Positions 41,773-50,130 of a stretch of DNA of 64,000 bases are shown here, piece after piece; position 1 is the first letter of the stretch; each line of letters begins with the position of its first letter. Position numbers and translations under genes: made by a program. The DNA lies in the NCBI RefSeq assembly GCF_000717645.1, contig NZ_JNZZ01000004.1, forward strand, positions 290,325-354,324, given 5' to 3'. Below the pieces are notes generated by a model. The model did not search any database and had not been told where the DNA came from. It saw only the letters and a list, made by a program, of their open reading frames with translations. The stretch comes from Streptomyces californicus (lineage in GTDB: Bacteria; Actinomycetota; Actinomycetes; Streptomycetales; Streptomycetaceae).

Positions 41773-42046
41773 CGGACTGACGGACTGACGGGCTGACGGG
41801 CTGACGGGCTGACGACCAGGTGACCACGCGATGTGGAGACCTGACGACCTGGTGGCCACGCGATGTGGGGGCCCGGCGACCCGGCGACCTGGCGATGTGG
41901 GGACCCGGCGGGGTGAGGGCGCGGACCGCTTCACTCTCCCGGCGGGCCCGCTTCCCACTCCCTGCCTCCCGGCGGACCCGCTCCCCGCTCCCGGCGGGCC
42001 GGCTTCCGGGGCATCCGGTACGCGTACGCGCCGGTGACGCCCCGGC
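41773..42046. repeat. direct repeats after siderophore operon 1
   Basis: A 9-bp unit CTGACGGGC (and CTGACGGAC) recurs about five times directly after the stop of the binding-protein gene (about 41769-41815). Then a degenerate ~30-bp unit containing CGATGTGG and GACCTG recurs up to about 41910. The rest is GC-rich with no gene. The array may act as a processing site or terminator for the operon. Confidence 0.6.
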
Positions 42047-43030
42047 TCACTTTCCGGTGACGTCCCAGGCGTCGTTCGCGGCGGCGGCCTTCTCCCAGGC
42101 CGCCCACGCGGAGGCGTCGAGCCCGAGGGCTTCGAGGAGGTACGCGGAGACGGCGTCGGCGACGAGGGCGACACGGGCCGGGTCCTCGTCGGTGGTCTCC
42201 GCGACCTTCTCCCCGGCGAGACCGCCCAGGGTGTGCTCGCCCTCCTCGATGGTGAGCAGGCTCTTCGGCGACGGGGCGATCCGGTAGGCGTCGGTGAACC
42301 AGTCCGGCCCGCGCGTGGAGAGCTGGGACCGGTCCCGGCCGCCCGCGACCACCAGGGCCGGCGTGGTCATCGTGGTGTAGTCGGGCCGCATGAACGGAAG
42401 GTGCTCGACCGCGAACGGGGTGAGGGAGTCGCCCGTGCCGGTCGCGGCGATCAGGACGCCGGCCGCGACCGCGGGGTGCGTGAAGTCCTCCCCCGGCGCC
42501 CCGTCGGCGTCGAGCACCCGGGCGCCCAAGAGCGCGCCGGCGGTCTGGGCGCCCCAGGAGTGGCCGACGACCGCGACCCGGCCGAGGTCGGCGCGGTCCC
42601 CCACATCGGCCGCCCGGCCGAGGATGCCGTCGAGGCCGTCCAGCACGGCGTGGAGGTCGGATATCCGCACGCGCCACACGGTGGGGAAGCGCGGATCGTC
42701 CCAACCGATGCCGTTGCGACGGGAGTCCAGGTGGGTGGGCTGGACCACGACGAACCCGGCGGCGGCCCACCGGTCGACGAGGGGTTCGTACCCGTCCATG
42801 GACCACGCGTTGCCGTGGGAGAACACGATGACGGGAAGGTTCCGGCCGGTCACCGGGGCGGTGACCTTCACCTGGAGTTCCACGCCCCGGCCGGGGGCGG
42901 GGACGGTGATCGGCTTGACCGCGACGACCGGCCGGTCCGGGTTCCGGGCGCCGGGCAAGGGGGCGTGCGGGGACGGGGACGAGCCTGCGGACAGGGGTGT
43001 GGACGGGGACGCGGGCAGGGATGCGGACAT
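42047..43030 (-). CDS. alpha/beta hydrolase (chlorophyllase/lipase-like)
   Basis: 327 aa. Residues 1-40 are Pro/Ser-rich without a signal peptide. NLPVIVFSHGNAWSMDGYEPLVDRWAAAGFVVVQPTHLDS is the oxyanion-hole region, and VAVVGHSWGAQTAGALLG holds the GHSWG nucleophile elbow. DRSQLSTRGPDWF and LLTIEEGEHTLGGL probably give the Asp and His. It resembles the chlorophyllase/PAF-acetylhydrolase-like group of actinobacteria. The divergent TetR shares a gap with a near-perfect palindrome overlapping this gene's TATGGC -10-like site, so repression by that TetR is likely. Confidence 0.85.
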   Translation of the reverse strand: MSASLPASPSTPLSAGSSPSPHAPLPGARNPDRPVVAVKPITVPAPGRGVELQVKVTAPVTGRNLPVIVFSHGNAWSMDGYEPLVDRWAAAGFVVVQPTHLDSRRNGIGWDDPRFPTVWRVRISDLHAVLDGLDGILGRAADVGDRADLGRVAVVGHSWGAQTAGALLGARVLDADGAPGEDFTHPAVAAGVLIAATGTGDSLTPFAVEHLPFMRPDYTTMTTPALVVAGGRDRSQLSTRGPDWFTDAYRIAPSPKSLLTIEEGEHTLGGLAGEKVAETTDEDPARVALVADAVSAYLLEALGLDASAWAAWEKAAAANDAWDVTGK

Positions 43031-43067
43031 GAGGGGGCCACGCTTTCTTCCGGAGGGCGCACTGCCA

Positions 43068-43115
43068 TACTTTGGCGGAACGCCGTTCCGCCAAAGTAGC
43101 GGAACAATGTTCCGC
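43068..43115. promoter_or_regulatory. double palindromic TetR operator
   Basis: Palindrome 1: TACTTTGGCGGAAC / GTTCCGCCAAAGTA (43068-43081 and 43085-43098), perfect 14-bp arms with a 3-bp spacer. Palindrome 2: GCGGAACA-A-TGTTCCGC (43099-43115). They are adjacent and share the GGAAC/GTTCC half-site, in the divergent gap between the hydrolase and TetR genes. Confidence 0.88.
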
Positions 43116-43132
43116 GAGTAAAGGGAGGCCCC

Positions 43133-43702
43133 GTGCCGGAATCACTCGGAGTGCGCCAGGCGCGCGCGCAGCGCACCCGCGAGACGGTGGTGGCAGCCGC
43201 CGCCGCGGCCTTCGGGCACCAGGGCGTCCAGGCTCCGATCCGCGACATCGCGGAACGCGCCGACGTCGGCATCGGGACGGTCTACCGCCACTTCCCGACC
43301 CGGGCGGACCTGGTCACCGCGGTCTACCGGCACCAGATCGACACCTGCGGCGCGCTCGCGCCCCGGCTCCTGGCGGAGTCGGCGTCCCCGTTCACCGCCC
43401 TGACCGCGTGGGTGGAGGCGTTCGTGGAGTTCCTGGTCACCAAGCACGGCCTGGGCGCCGCGCTGGGGTCCGGCGACCCGGGGCTGGAGAACCTGCACGC
43501 CCTGATGCTCGACACCCTGGTCCCGGCCTGCGCGGCCCTGCTCGACGCCTGTACCGCCGCCGGGGAGACCGACCCCGGCATCACCGCGTACACGTTGATG
43601 CGGGCCATCGGCAATCTCTGCATCACCGGCCCCGACTACGACCGGGAGGACGCCCGGCGCATGGTCGCCATCCTGCTCGCCGGGTGCCGCCGCACGGCGT
43701 GA
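43133..43702 (+). CDS. TetR family transcriptional regulator
   Basis: 189-aa TetR regulator. HTH: RETVVAAAAAAFGHQGVQAPIRDIAERADVGIGTVYRHFPTRADLVTAVYRHQ. The C-terminal domain is short and helical (LVTKHGLGAALGSGDPGLENLHALMLDTLVPACAALLDAC) and ends CRRTA. GTG 43133 has AGGGAGG 5 nt upstream. It diverges from the alpha/beta hydrolase gene across two perfect palindromes, one of which overlaps that gene's promoter. Confidence 0.92.
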   Translation: MPESLGVRQARAQRTRETVVAAAAAAFGHQGVQAPIRDIAERADVGIGTVYRHFPTRADLVTAVYRHQIDTCGALAPRLLAESASPFTALTAWVEAFVEFLVTKHGLGAALGSGDPGLENLHALMLDTLVPACAALLDACTAAGETDPGITAYTLMRAIGNLCITGPDYDREDARRMVAILLAGCRRTA

Positions 43703-43976
43703 GGGCGGACCCCGAAGCCTGTTCCCGGCCCACCGGAGACCGGACCCGTTCCCCCTCCGTCTCTGCTTCCGGCCCTGCTTCCGGTTGCTGAGGCAAGGCT
43801 GATTCCGGTTCTGGTTGCTGAGGCGGAGCTGATTCCGGTTCTGGTTCCGGTTCCGGTTCCGGTTCTGGTTCTGGTTCTGTCGGCGTGACAGGGGCCGATC
43901 GCGATGCCGGAGCCCGAGGCAGGGCCCGTTCCGCTGCCCGAGGCAGGGCCGGTTCCGTTGCCCCGTCCGGTTCCGG
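43703..43976. repeat. hexanucleotide GGTTCY tract
   Basis: 274-bp gap with no gene. From about 43800 to 43885 a 6-bp GGTTCC/GGTTCT unit recurs many times with a GCTGAGGC insertion. Likely slippage-prone, and its length should vary between strains. No terminator was identified between the convergent TetR and membrane-protein genes. Confidence 0.6.
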
Positions 43977-45296
43977 TCACGCCCTCCGCCGTGCGCGCCA
44001 CACCAGGTAGAGCGCGGAGGCGACGGCCGCGACGCGGACGACCACCGGCCACGCCTCCAGCAAGACGTCCCGCATCGCGCCCTCGCGGATCGGCTCGCCC
44101 CAGCGCCCCTCCATCCGCCCCCAGATCCATACGATCGCCCCAGTCGCCACCACGCCCGGCAGGCCGAGCGCCGCCCACTTCGCCTCCGTACGGGAGAGGG
44201 TGCGCGAGCTGTACGCGATCAGCCAGCCGCCCGCCAGCGGCAGCCAGGAGCCGGTGACCACCCCGGCGACGAGCAGGACGGCGGCCAGAAGCAGCAGCGG
44301 GTGGGCGAAGCCGCCGCGCGGTCCGGCCGCGACGGCCGCGGGCTCGGCGACGACCGGGGCGGCCTTGCGGCGGCGGAGCCTGACCAGGCGCAGGGCGCGG
44401 CGGCGGGCGGCGGCCTCGCCGGACCCGGACGCATCGGCCTGCGTGCCCTTCCCGTCGCCCGCGCCCTCCGGACCGTCCTCCGCGTCCGCCCCCTCGCCCT
44501 TCTCTCCCCGCTCGTCCTTCTTGTCCGTCTGGACGGGCCTCGGCCGCCTGCCGAGCAGCTCCGGGGCCTCGATGCCGCCGAAGAACCCGGGGATGGCCGT
44601 CCCCTCGTCGAACGGCCCCGGCTCCAGCCGCCACCAGTCGGCCGCGTCGCCGCCGTCCCCCTGCTGGTCCTGGCCGAGCATGTGCGGGGCGGAGGGGTCG
44701 GGCCAGTGGCCGGCGGGGGCGCGGGCGCCGTCGGCCGGGGTTCCGTCGTCGTCGCGGGCGGGCGCCGGCCGGGGCACGGAGGGGCCGGCCTCCGCCTCCG
44801 TATCCGCGCCCGCCGCGCGGCGGCCGTCCTGCGCTGCGTCCCCGGCGGCGCGGCGCGACGCGCCCCACCCGAAACCGGCTTTCGGCTTCCCGGGGCCCCG
44901 GCCCTCCGGCCGCTCACCCCGCTCCCCCGGCGCGTCCGGCTCCTTCCGGCCCCACGGCTCCTTGCGCAGCAGTCCGCTCCGGGGCCGGGGAAGGCCGCGC
45001 CGCGGCGGCTCGTCCGGGCCCGCCCCCGTGCCCGGCCCGGTGGTGGGCAGCGGGACCGTGCCGTCGCCGGACTCCGCCGCCGCGGCGACCAGTTCGTCCG
45101 GGCTCCCCAGCCTGCCGATGATGCGCCGCACGGTCGCCGGGGAGTCCGCGCCCGCCGTGCCGCGCTGCCGGTCGATCTCGCCCCGGAGCGACGAGACGAG
45201 CCGCATCCGGGCGGCCGAGGACAGCTGTTGCCGCTGGGCCAGGTCGCCGACCCGGCTCAGGTAGTCGTAGACGAGCTGGTCGCTCTCGATCCCCAC
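43977..45296 (-). CDS. membrane protein with long disordered loop, 439 aa
   Basis: GTG start (GVGIESDQLVYDYLSRVGDLAQ). The N-terminal 75 residues form a helical domain (LAQRQQLSSAARMRLVSSLRGEIDRQRG...TVRRIIGRLGSPDELVAAAAE) resembling DUF1700/HAAS-type membrane-regulator domains. Residues about 80-310 are low-complexity and charged. The C-terminus has four to five helices (HPLLLLAAVLLVAGVVTGSWLP, ALGLPGVVATGAIVWIWG, VVVRVAAVASALYLVWRARRR). HAAS-containing proteins usually pair with PadR regulators, but none is adjacent. It diverges from the helicase-associated gene across 64 bp. Confidence 0.8.
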   Translation of the reverse strand: MGIESDQLVYDYLSRVGDLAQRQQLSSAARMRLVSSLRGEIDRQRGTAGADSPATVRRIIGRLGSPDELVAAAAESGDGTVPLPTTGPGTGAGPDEPPRRGLPRPRSGLLRKEPWGRKEPDAPGERGERPEGRGPGKPKAGFGWGASRRAAGDAAQDGRRAAGADTEAEAGPSVPRPAPARDDDGTPADGARAPAGHWPDPSAPHMLGQDQQGDGGDAADWWRLEPGPFDEGTAIPGFFGGIEAPELLGRRPRPVQTDKKDERGEKGEGADAEDGPEGAGDGKGTQADASGSGEAAARRRALRLVRLRRRKAAPVVAEPAAVAAGPRGGFAHPLLLLAAVLLVAGVVTGSWLPLAGGWLIAYSSRTLSRTEAKWAALGLPGVVATGAIVWIWGRMEGRWGEPIREGAMRDVLLEAWPVVVRVAAVASALYLVWRARRRA

Positions 45297-45347
45297 TGCG
45301 GTGCATCCCCTCTACCGGCCCTGCCCCGACGGTAGCGTTCCAGCGGC

Positions 45348-45353
45348 TACCGT
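45348..45353 (+). promoter_or_regulatory. -10 element TACCGT of a likely leaderless transcript
   Basis: TACCGT with exactly 7 nt to ATG 45361, without Shine-Dalgarno. Confidence 0.5.
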
Positions 45354-45360
45354 GGGACGG

Positions 45361-47865
45361 ATGGGGACGACCACACCACCGCGCACGCTCGCCGAAGCCC
45401 TGCGCGCCCGGGGCGACGACTCGTTGGCCGGGCTGCTGCGCGCCCGCCCCGACCTGCTGAACCCGGTGCCGAACGACATCACCCAGCTCGCCACCCGGGC
45501 CGGGACCCGGGCCTCGGTGGTGCGGGCGCTGGAGCACCTGGACCGGTTCGCGCTGCAGACCGCCGAGGCGTTGGCGGTGGCCCCGGACCCGGCCCCGTAC
45601 GAGACGCTCCTGTCCCTCCTCACCGGCGACGGGCTCGACGACGGCGAGCAGCACGACGACGCGGGGGCGGCGATCACCGCCGCGCTGCCGGGCGCGCTGG
45701 CGACGCTGCGCGAACAGGCCCTGGTCTGGGGCGAGGACGACCGGCTGCGGCTGGTGCGCACCGCCCGCGAACTGCTCGCCCCGTCCCCGCAGCACCCCTC
45801 CCCCACCGGCCTCGGCCCCACGGTGGCGGAGGCGACGGCGGGCATGTCGCCGGGCCGGCTCCAGGAGATCCTGACGGCGACCGGGCTGCCCGCCACGCAC
45901 GACCCGGTCTCGGCGGTGGCCTCGCTCTCCGCCCTCTTCACCGACCGGACGCGGATGGCGGAACTGCTGGACAGCGCCCCGGTGGAGGCGCTGTCGGTGC
46001 TGGACCGGCTGGTGTGGGGGCCGCCGTACGGAGAGGTCACCCCGAACCCGACCCCGCCCGTGAAGTGGCTGCGCGACCGGGGCCTGCTGCTGCCGGTGTC
46101 GACGCGGACGGTGGTGCTGCCGCGCGAGGCGGCCCTCCACCTGCGGGCCGGGCGCGCCCACCGCGTACCGGAGCCGGTGCCCCCGGCCCTCGCGGCGGTC
46201 GCCGAACGCGATCCACAGGCTGTGGACAGGGCGGCGGCGGGCCAGGCGTTCACGGCGCTGGCCACGGTCGAGGAGCTGCTGAAGCTCTGGAACGGCGGCG
46301 GCCCCACGATCCTGCGCGCGGGCGGCCTGAGCGTACGGGAGCTGAAGCGCACCGCGACCGCGCTGGACGTGCCGGAGCCGATCGCCGCCTTCTGGGTCGA
46401 ACTGGCCTACGGTGCGGGGCTGCTGGCGTCCGACGGGGAGACCGACGAGCGGTACGCGCCGACGCCCGCGTCCGACGAGTGGCTCGATCTGCCCGCCGCG
46501 GACCGCTGGACGCACCTGGCCACGGCCTGGCTCGCCGCCACCCGGACACCGGGGCTGGTCGGCGGCCAGGACGCCAAGGGGCGGGCGCTGTCCGCGCTCG
46601 GCCCGGAGCTGGACCGCTCGGCCGCCCCCGACGTACGCCGCCGGGTGCTGGCCCTCTTCGCCGGCCTGCCGCCGGGCACCGCGCCGGACCCGGAGACGCT
46701 GCTGCGACGGCTGCGCTGGGAACGCCCGTTGCGCGGCGGCCCGGCCCCGGCGGCGCCCGCCGCCCCGTCACCGGGAGGCACCACGTCGGGAGGGGGCGCG
46801 GAGGGGACGGACCTGCGCTCGCGCCTCGCCCTGTGGACGCTCAACGAGGCGGAGCTGCTGGGCATCACGGGCCGGGGCGCCCTGTCCGCGCAGGCCCGCG
46901 CCCTGCTGGAGGAGGGCGAGAAGGCGGCGGCGGCCTTTTTGGCACCCCTCCTCCCCGAACCCCTGGACCACGTCCTGCTCCAGGCCGACCTGACGGCGGT
47001 CGCGCCGGGCCCGCTGGAACGCCCGCTGGCCGACATGCTCTCGGTCCTGGCCGACGTCGAGTCGAAGGGCGGGGCGACGGTGTACCGCTTCACGCCCGGC
47101 TCGGTGCGCCGCGCCCTGGACGCCGGGCGGGCGGCGACCGACCTGCACGCGTTCCTCGCCGCGCACAGCCGTACGCCGGTGCCGCAGCCGCTGAGCTACC
47201 TGATCGACGACGTGGCCCGCCGCCACGGCCACCTGCGGATCGGGGCGGCCTCCGCGTACGTGCGCTGCGACGACGAGGCGGTCCTCAACGAGATCCTGGC
47301 CGACCGCCGCTCCACCGGCCTGCGGCTGCGCCGCCTCGCGCCCACGGTCCTGGCCTCCCAGGCCGACCCCGGCCCGCTGCTCGAAGCGCTGCGCGACATG
47401 GGGTACGCCCCGGCCGCCGAATCCGCCGACGGCGACGTCCTGATCACCCGCGCCGGCGCCCGCCGCACCCCGCCCCGCACCCCTCCCGTCCCGGTCCCCG
47501 AAGGCCCCCCGGTCCCGGACGACACCCTGCTCGGCGCGGCGGTCCGGGCCATCCGCGCGGGCGACACGGCGGCCACGGTGGCCCGCAAGGAGACCCCGGA
47601 CTCCCCGTCGTCGCCCGGCCCCTCCGGCGCCCTCCCCCGCACCACCCCCGCCGAGACCCTGGCCACGGTCCAGGCGGCCGCGATGACGGGCTCGACGGTC
47701 TGGATCGGCTACGTCAACGCGGAGGGCGCGGCCAGCCAACGCGTGATCGCCCCGGTCCGCGTGGAGGGCGGCTTCGTCACGGCGTACGACCACACGGCCG
47801 ACGAGATCCGCACCTACCCGCTGCACCGGATCACGGGCGTGGCGGAACTGGCGGAGGAGGCTTAG
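45361..47865 (+). CDS. helicase-associated (XPB N-terminal-like) protein with WYL-like C-terminus
   Basis: 834-aa helicase-associated protein found in actinobacteria. The N-terminal ~150 residues (LAEALRARGDDSLAGLLRARPDLLNPVPNDITQLATRAGTRASVVRALEHLDRFALQTAEALA) fit the domain often fused to or paired with XPB-type helicases. LPDRVLLQADLTAVAPGPLERPL-like and DVESKGGATVYRFTPGSVRRALDAG segments occur mid-C-terminal, and LQAAAMTGSTVWIGYVNAEGAASQRVIAPVRVEGG...TYPLHRITGV is WYL-like. No Walker A of its own. The XPB helicase at 52474 is probably the partner. ATG 45361 with TACCGT 7 nt upstream; probably leaderless. Confidence 0.9.
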   Translation: MGTTTPPRTLAEALRARGDDSLAGLLRARPDLLNPVPNDITQLATRAGTRASVVRALEHLDRFALQTAEALAVAPDPAPYETLLSLLTGDGLDDGEQHDDAGAAITAALPGALATLREQALVWGEDDRLRLVRTARELLAPSPQHPSPTGLGPTVAEATAGMSPGRLQEILTATGLPATHDPVSAVASLSALFTDRTRMAELLDSAPVEALSVLDRLVWGPPYGEVTPNPTPPVKWLRDRGLLLPVSTRTVVLPREAALHLRAGRAHRVPEPVPPALAAVAERDPQAVDRAAAGQAFTALATVEELLKLWNGGGPTILRAGGLSVRELKRTATALDVPEPIAAFWVELAYGAGLLASDGETDERYAPTPASDEWLDLPAADRWTHLATAWLAATRTPGLVGGQDAKGRALSALGPELDRSAAPDVRRRVLALFAGLPPGTAPDPETLLRRLRWERPLRGGPAPAAPAAPSPGGTTSGGGAEGTDLRSRLALWTLNEAELLGITGRGALSAQARALLEEGEKAAAAFLAPLLPEPLDHVLLQADLTAVAPGPLERPLADMLSVLADVESKGGATVYRFTPGSVRRALDAGRAATDLHAFLAAHSRTPVPQPLSYLIDDVARRHGHLRIGAASAYVRCDDEAVLNEILADRRSTGLRLRRLAPTVLASQADPGPLLEALRDMGYAPAAESADGDVLITRAGARRTPPRTPPVPVPEGPPVPDDTLLGAAVRAIRAGDTAATVARKETPDSPSSPGPSGALPRTTPAETLATVQAAAMTGSTVWIGYVNAEGAASQRVIAPVRVEGGFVTAYDHTADEIRTYPLHRITGVAELAEEA

Positions 47866-47928
47866 GGATCCGGGCCCGAGGGGAGCGCGGCCGGACATGT
47901 CGAGCGCACGTCCGCCGCGTCTTCCCTC

Positions 47929-48555
47929 TCAGGCCCGCCTGGCCTCTCTCAAGGACTCGATCAGCACATCCACATCGGTCCAGGGATTCCGCCGGTGCCC
48001 CTCCGCCGCCCCCTGCCGCAGCGCCTGCGCCCGCTTCCTGGCCTCGTCGTAACCCGCACGCACGGCGTCGTACTCCACGTGCTTCCGGGCCGCGGTGTAG
48101 CCGCAGATCCCGAGCTTCTCCAGGTCCTTCTGCGCCGAGGCGGAGGTGCTGTACCGCGTGACGTCGGTGAAATGGAGCATCAGCCACAGCTCGAAGCACG
48201 GATTGGTGAGCGCGACGCTCACGCCGTGCTTCCGGGCAAGGCCCAACGCCTCGTCCAGCCCCCGGTGCGGCGTGGGCGCTTCGACGTCGATCACACACCA
48301 GACCTCGTCGTACGCGGTCCGGCGGTCCCGGGGTGACGTCGGAGCACGCCGCTGGTGCTCGATCGCCGCCCTGATCAAGGACTGGGGCTCCCCGTGCTCG
48401 CCTCCCAGGCAGATGGCCACGGGAAGGCTCCGCAAGTCCGCGCGCAGCCCTTTGAAGTAGAGGTCCTCGGTGCGCTCGCCTTCGCAGTAGATGAGAAATC
48501 TACGCTGCTCCGGTCGCGCGCCCTTCGTCCGCTTCAGCGACTTTCCCCGCTTCAC
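47929..48555 (-). CDS. RloB family protein (TOPRIM-like nuclease)
   Basis: 208-aa RloB/AbiLii-like protein. After a basic start (KRGKSLKRTKGARPEQ) comes RRFLIYCEGERTEDLYFKGL with the TOPRIM Glu (Glu25/Glu30 region), then EVWCVIDVEAP (Asp90, Glu92 in the DxD position) and the family mark TNPCFELWLMLHF (118-130). RloB proteins partner with an AAA ATPase in abortive-infection and phage-exclusion systems. GTG 48555 is chosen (56-bp overlap with the ATPase); ATG 48588 would overlap by 89 bp. DVE instead of DxD makes nuclease activity uncertain. It lies immediately after the ATPase and is surely cotranscribed. Confidence 0.88.
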   Translation of the reverse strand: MKRGKSLKRTKGARPEQRRFLIYCEGERTEDLYFKGLRADLRSLPVAICLGGEHGEPQSLIRAAIEHQRRAPTSPRDRRTAYDEVWCVIDVEAPTPHRGLDEALGLARKHGVSVALTNPCFELWLMLHFTDVTRYSTSASAQKDLEKLGICGYTAARKHVEYDAVRAGYDEARKRAQALRQGAAEGHRRNPWTDVDVLIESLREARRA

Positions 48556-49864
48556 GCCCACCCCCGTGCCGGAACGCCGCGGTGACATCCCGCAGCAGGT
48601 CGTCGTCCAGATGCGGGACCGCTCCGTAGCGCCCGCCCAGGTAGCGCGTCTCCAGGTTGTCGCCGGACTGACGCACCGCGAACTCGGTCAGCGGGAACAG
48701 CCGCGTGGCCAGAGTCCGAGCATCCTTCTCCGTGAACCAGATCTGGTCCCGGAACAGTTCGGTGCGGGCGTTCCTCCCCAGCAGCGCCGCCTCATGCGTG
48801 CTGAAGATCAACTGTGCGCCCGTCGTATTGGTCTCGGCCGACTGGAACATGCCGACCAGCGCATCGACCAGATACGGATGGAGCCGGGCGTCGAGTTCGT
48901 CCACGCACAGCACCCCGCCCTCGGCCAAGGTCGTGACGACGGGGCCGATGAGACCGATCCACGTGCGGGTACCGCTCGACTCGTACGCGAGGTCGAGTGG
49001 GAACACCCCGTCCGCGGTCCGGTGCTCCACTCTGACCCGATGCGTGGAGTCCTCCTGAACGCGCACCTTGTTTCCCAGTGCCTCCCGGAGAGCCTGCGTG
49101 ATCCGCCGGTGGTCCTCGCGGGTGCTCTCGTCCCGGTCCTGGACCTTCAGTCCGGAGACGCCCAGGTCGGCGAAGCGCAGCAGATCCAGCACCGGCCGCC
49201 CGCCCTCGCCGCCTCCGCCCTCCAGGCAGAGCTGCACCGTGTGGTCGAGTCGCCGGGCGAAATCGTGGTCGGTGGCCATCCGCAGGCCGGTCCGGAACCA
49301 GCGGAAGACCTCGCCGAGCTGGTCGTGCCCCTGCGCGGCGGCCACGGACAGGTAGAGGCTGTTGGGGCGGAGCAGTTCGGCGATCAGCTTGCGCCGACCG
49401 GTGAGCCACCTTCCGAAGGTGACCGTGTCATCCGCTCCTCGCTCGTACAGACGGCGCTGCCGCCCCTCCGGGTAGTAGTACAGCCACTCCTCGGTGACCC
49501 TCTCGTCGTCGGCCGAGAAGCCGAACTGATGATGGACTCCGCCGACGACGAAGTCGACCGCGAAGGAGCTGGGCCGGTCCGCCGCACCGCCGCCGAGGGC
49601 GAAAGGACGCCGTGGGACCCCACCGCTGGGGTCCCATCGGCGGAACGAGCTGAGGACCGCAGACCTCATCCAGCCGATGGAGTCGATGACGTTCGACTTT
49701 CCGGAGGCGTTGGTCCCGTACACGGCGACAACGGGAACGGCTGCCTCGGATCCCCCCGGGATCTGCGACTCCGCTCGGCCCGGATGCCTGTCGGTCGCCA
49801 CGAGGGACAGCTCCTGCTCATCGAGGAGCGACGCGTGGTTCGTGACCTGGAACCGCAGCAGCAT
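48500..49864 (-). CDS. AAA ATPase (RloA/AbiLi/OLD-like)
   Basis: 454-aa SMC/OLD-type ATPase of the AAA_15/AAA_21 group. Walker A GTNASGKS (50-57), ABC-like signature ESSGTR (295-300), Walker B GVLCVDEL (Asp322, Glu323) and H-loop STHEAALL (His357). Between them is a long helical insertion, as in OLD and PARIS AriA proteins. With the downstream RloB it forms a two-gene unit like AbiL or PARIS, known to sense phage infection (family knowledge); here function is inferred. ATG 49864 has a strong GGGAGG 5 nt upstream. A perfect 28-bp hairpin begins 22 bp upstream of the ATG. The neighbours are not defence genes. Confidence 0.93.
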   Translation of the reverse strand: MLLRFQVTNHASLLDEQELSLVATDRHPGRAESQIPGGSEAAVPVVAVYGTNASGKSNVIDSIGWMRSAVLSSFRRWDPSGGVPRRPFALGGGAADRPSSFAVDFVVGGVHHQFGFSADDERVTEEWLYYYPEGRQRRLYERGADDTVTFGRWLTGRRKLIAELLRPNSLYLSVAAAQGHDQLGEVFRWFRTGLRMATDHDFARRLDHTVQLCLEGGGGEGGRPVLDLLRFADLGVSGLKVQDRDESTREDHRRITQALREALGNKVRVQEDSTHRVRVEHRTADGVFPLDLAYESSGTRTWIGLIGPVVTTLAEGGVLCVDELDARLHPYLVDALVGMFQSAETNTTGAQLIFSTHEAALLGRNARTELFRDQIWFTEKDARTLATRLFPLTEFAVRQSGDNLETRYLGGRYGAVPHLDDDLLRDVTAAFRHGGGREAGKVAEADEGRATGAA

Positions 49865-49885
49865 GCCAGCCTCCCAGCATCAGAC

Positions 49886-49946
49886 AATGTCGTTAGGGGG
49901 TCGCTATCGTCATACCTTGACGATAGCGACCCCCTAACGACATTGC
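49886..49946 (-). promoter_or_regulatory. perfect 28-bp inverted repeat in ATPase leader
   Basis: Arms 49886-49913 and 49919-49946, exactly complementary over 28 bp, with a 5-nt loop (TACCT on the plus strand). Arm ends read CAATGTCGTTAGGGGG. On the minus strand it lies 22 nt upstream of the ATPase ATG, so it is in the 5' leader or over the promoter. No T-run follows, and it is not between convergent genes, so a simple terminator does not fit. Could be an attenuator, a dimeric operator or a remnant of a mobile element. Confidence 0.85.
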
Positions 49947-50130
49947 ATAGGTCGTCCCCCATCCGTGTGGATCACCCGAATGGCTTGACGAGGGCGGCGC
50001 TGGGCCCGGGGCGGGCGGACGGGTCCCCACGCTCAAGGGAAGCTCTGAGAATCACGTTCTCTCTTGGCGCTGGCCGTCGCGGGTGACATGTTCGCCGTGT
50101 CAATGCTGCCGCACCGCCGAGGAGATGAAG
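49947..50130. other. intergenic region, promoter of ATPase operon
   Basis: 184 bp between the hairpin and the mini-ORF. On the minus strand CCTATGCAATG at the hairpin base includes a TATGCA -10-like hexamer, but no firm -35. No gene seen. Confidence 0.4.

Noticed and set aside
49886..49946. Retron or group II intron
   Set aside because: A hairpin is present but there is no reverse transcriptase gene or intron domain nearby; the hairpin alone is not enough.
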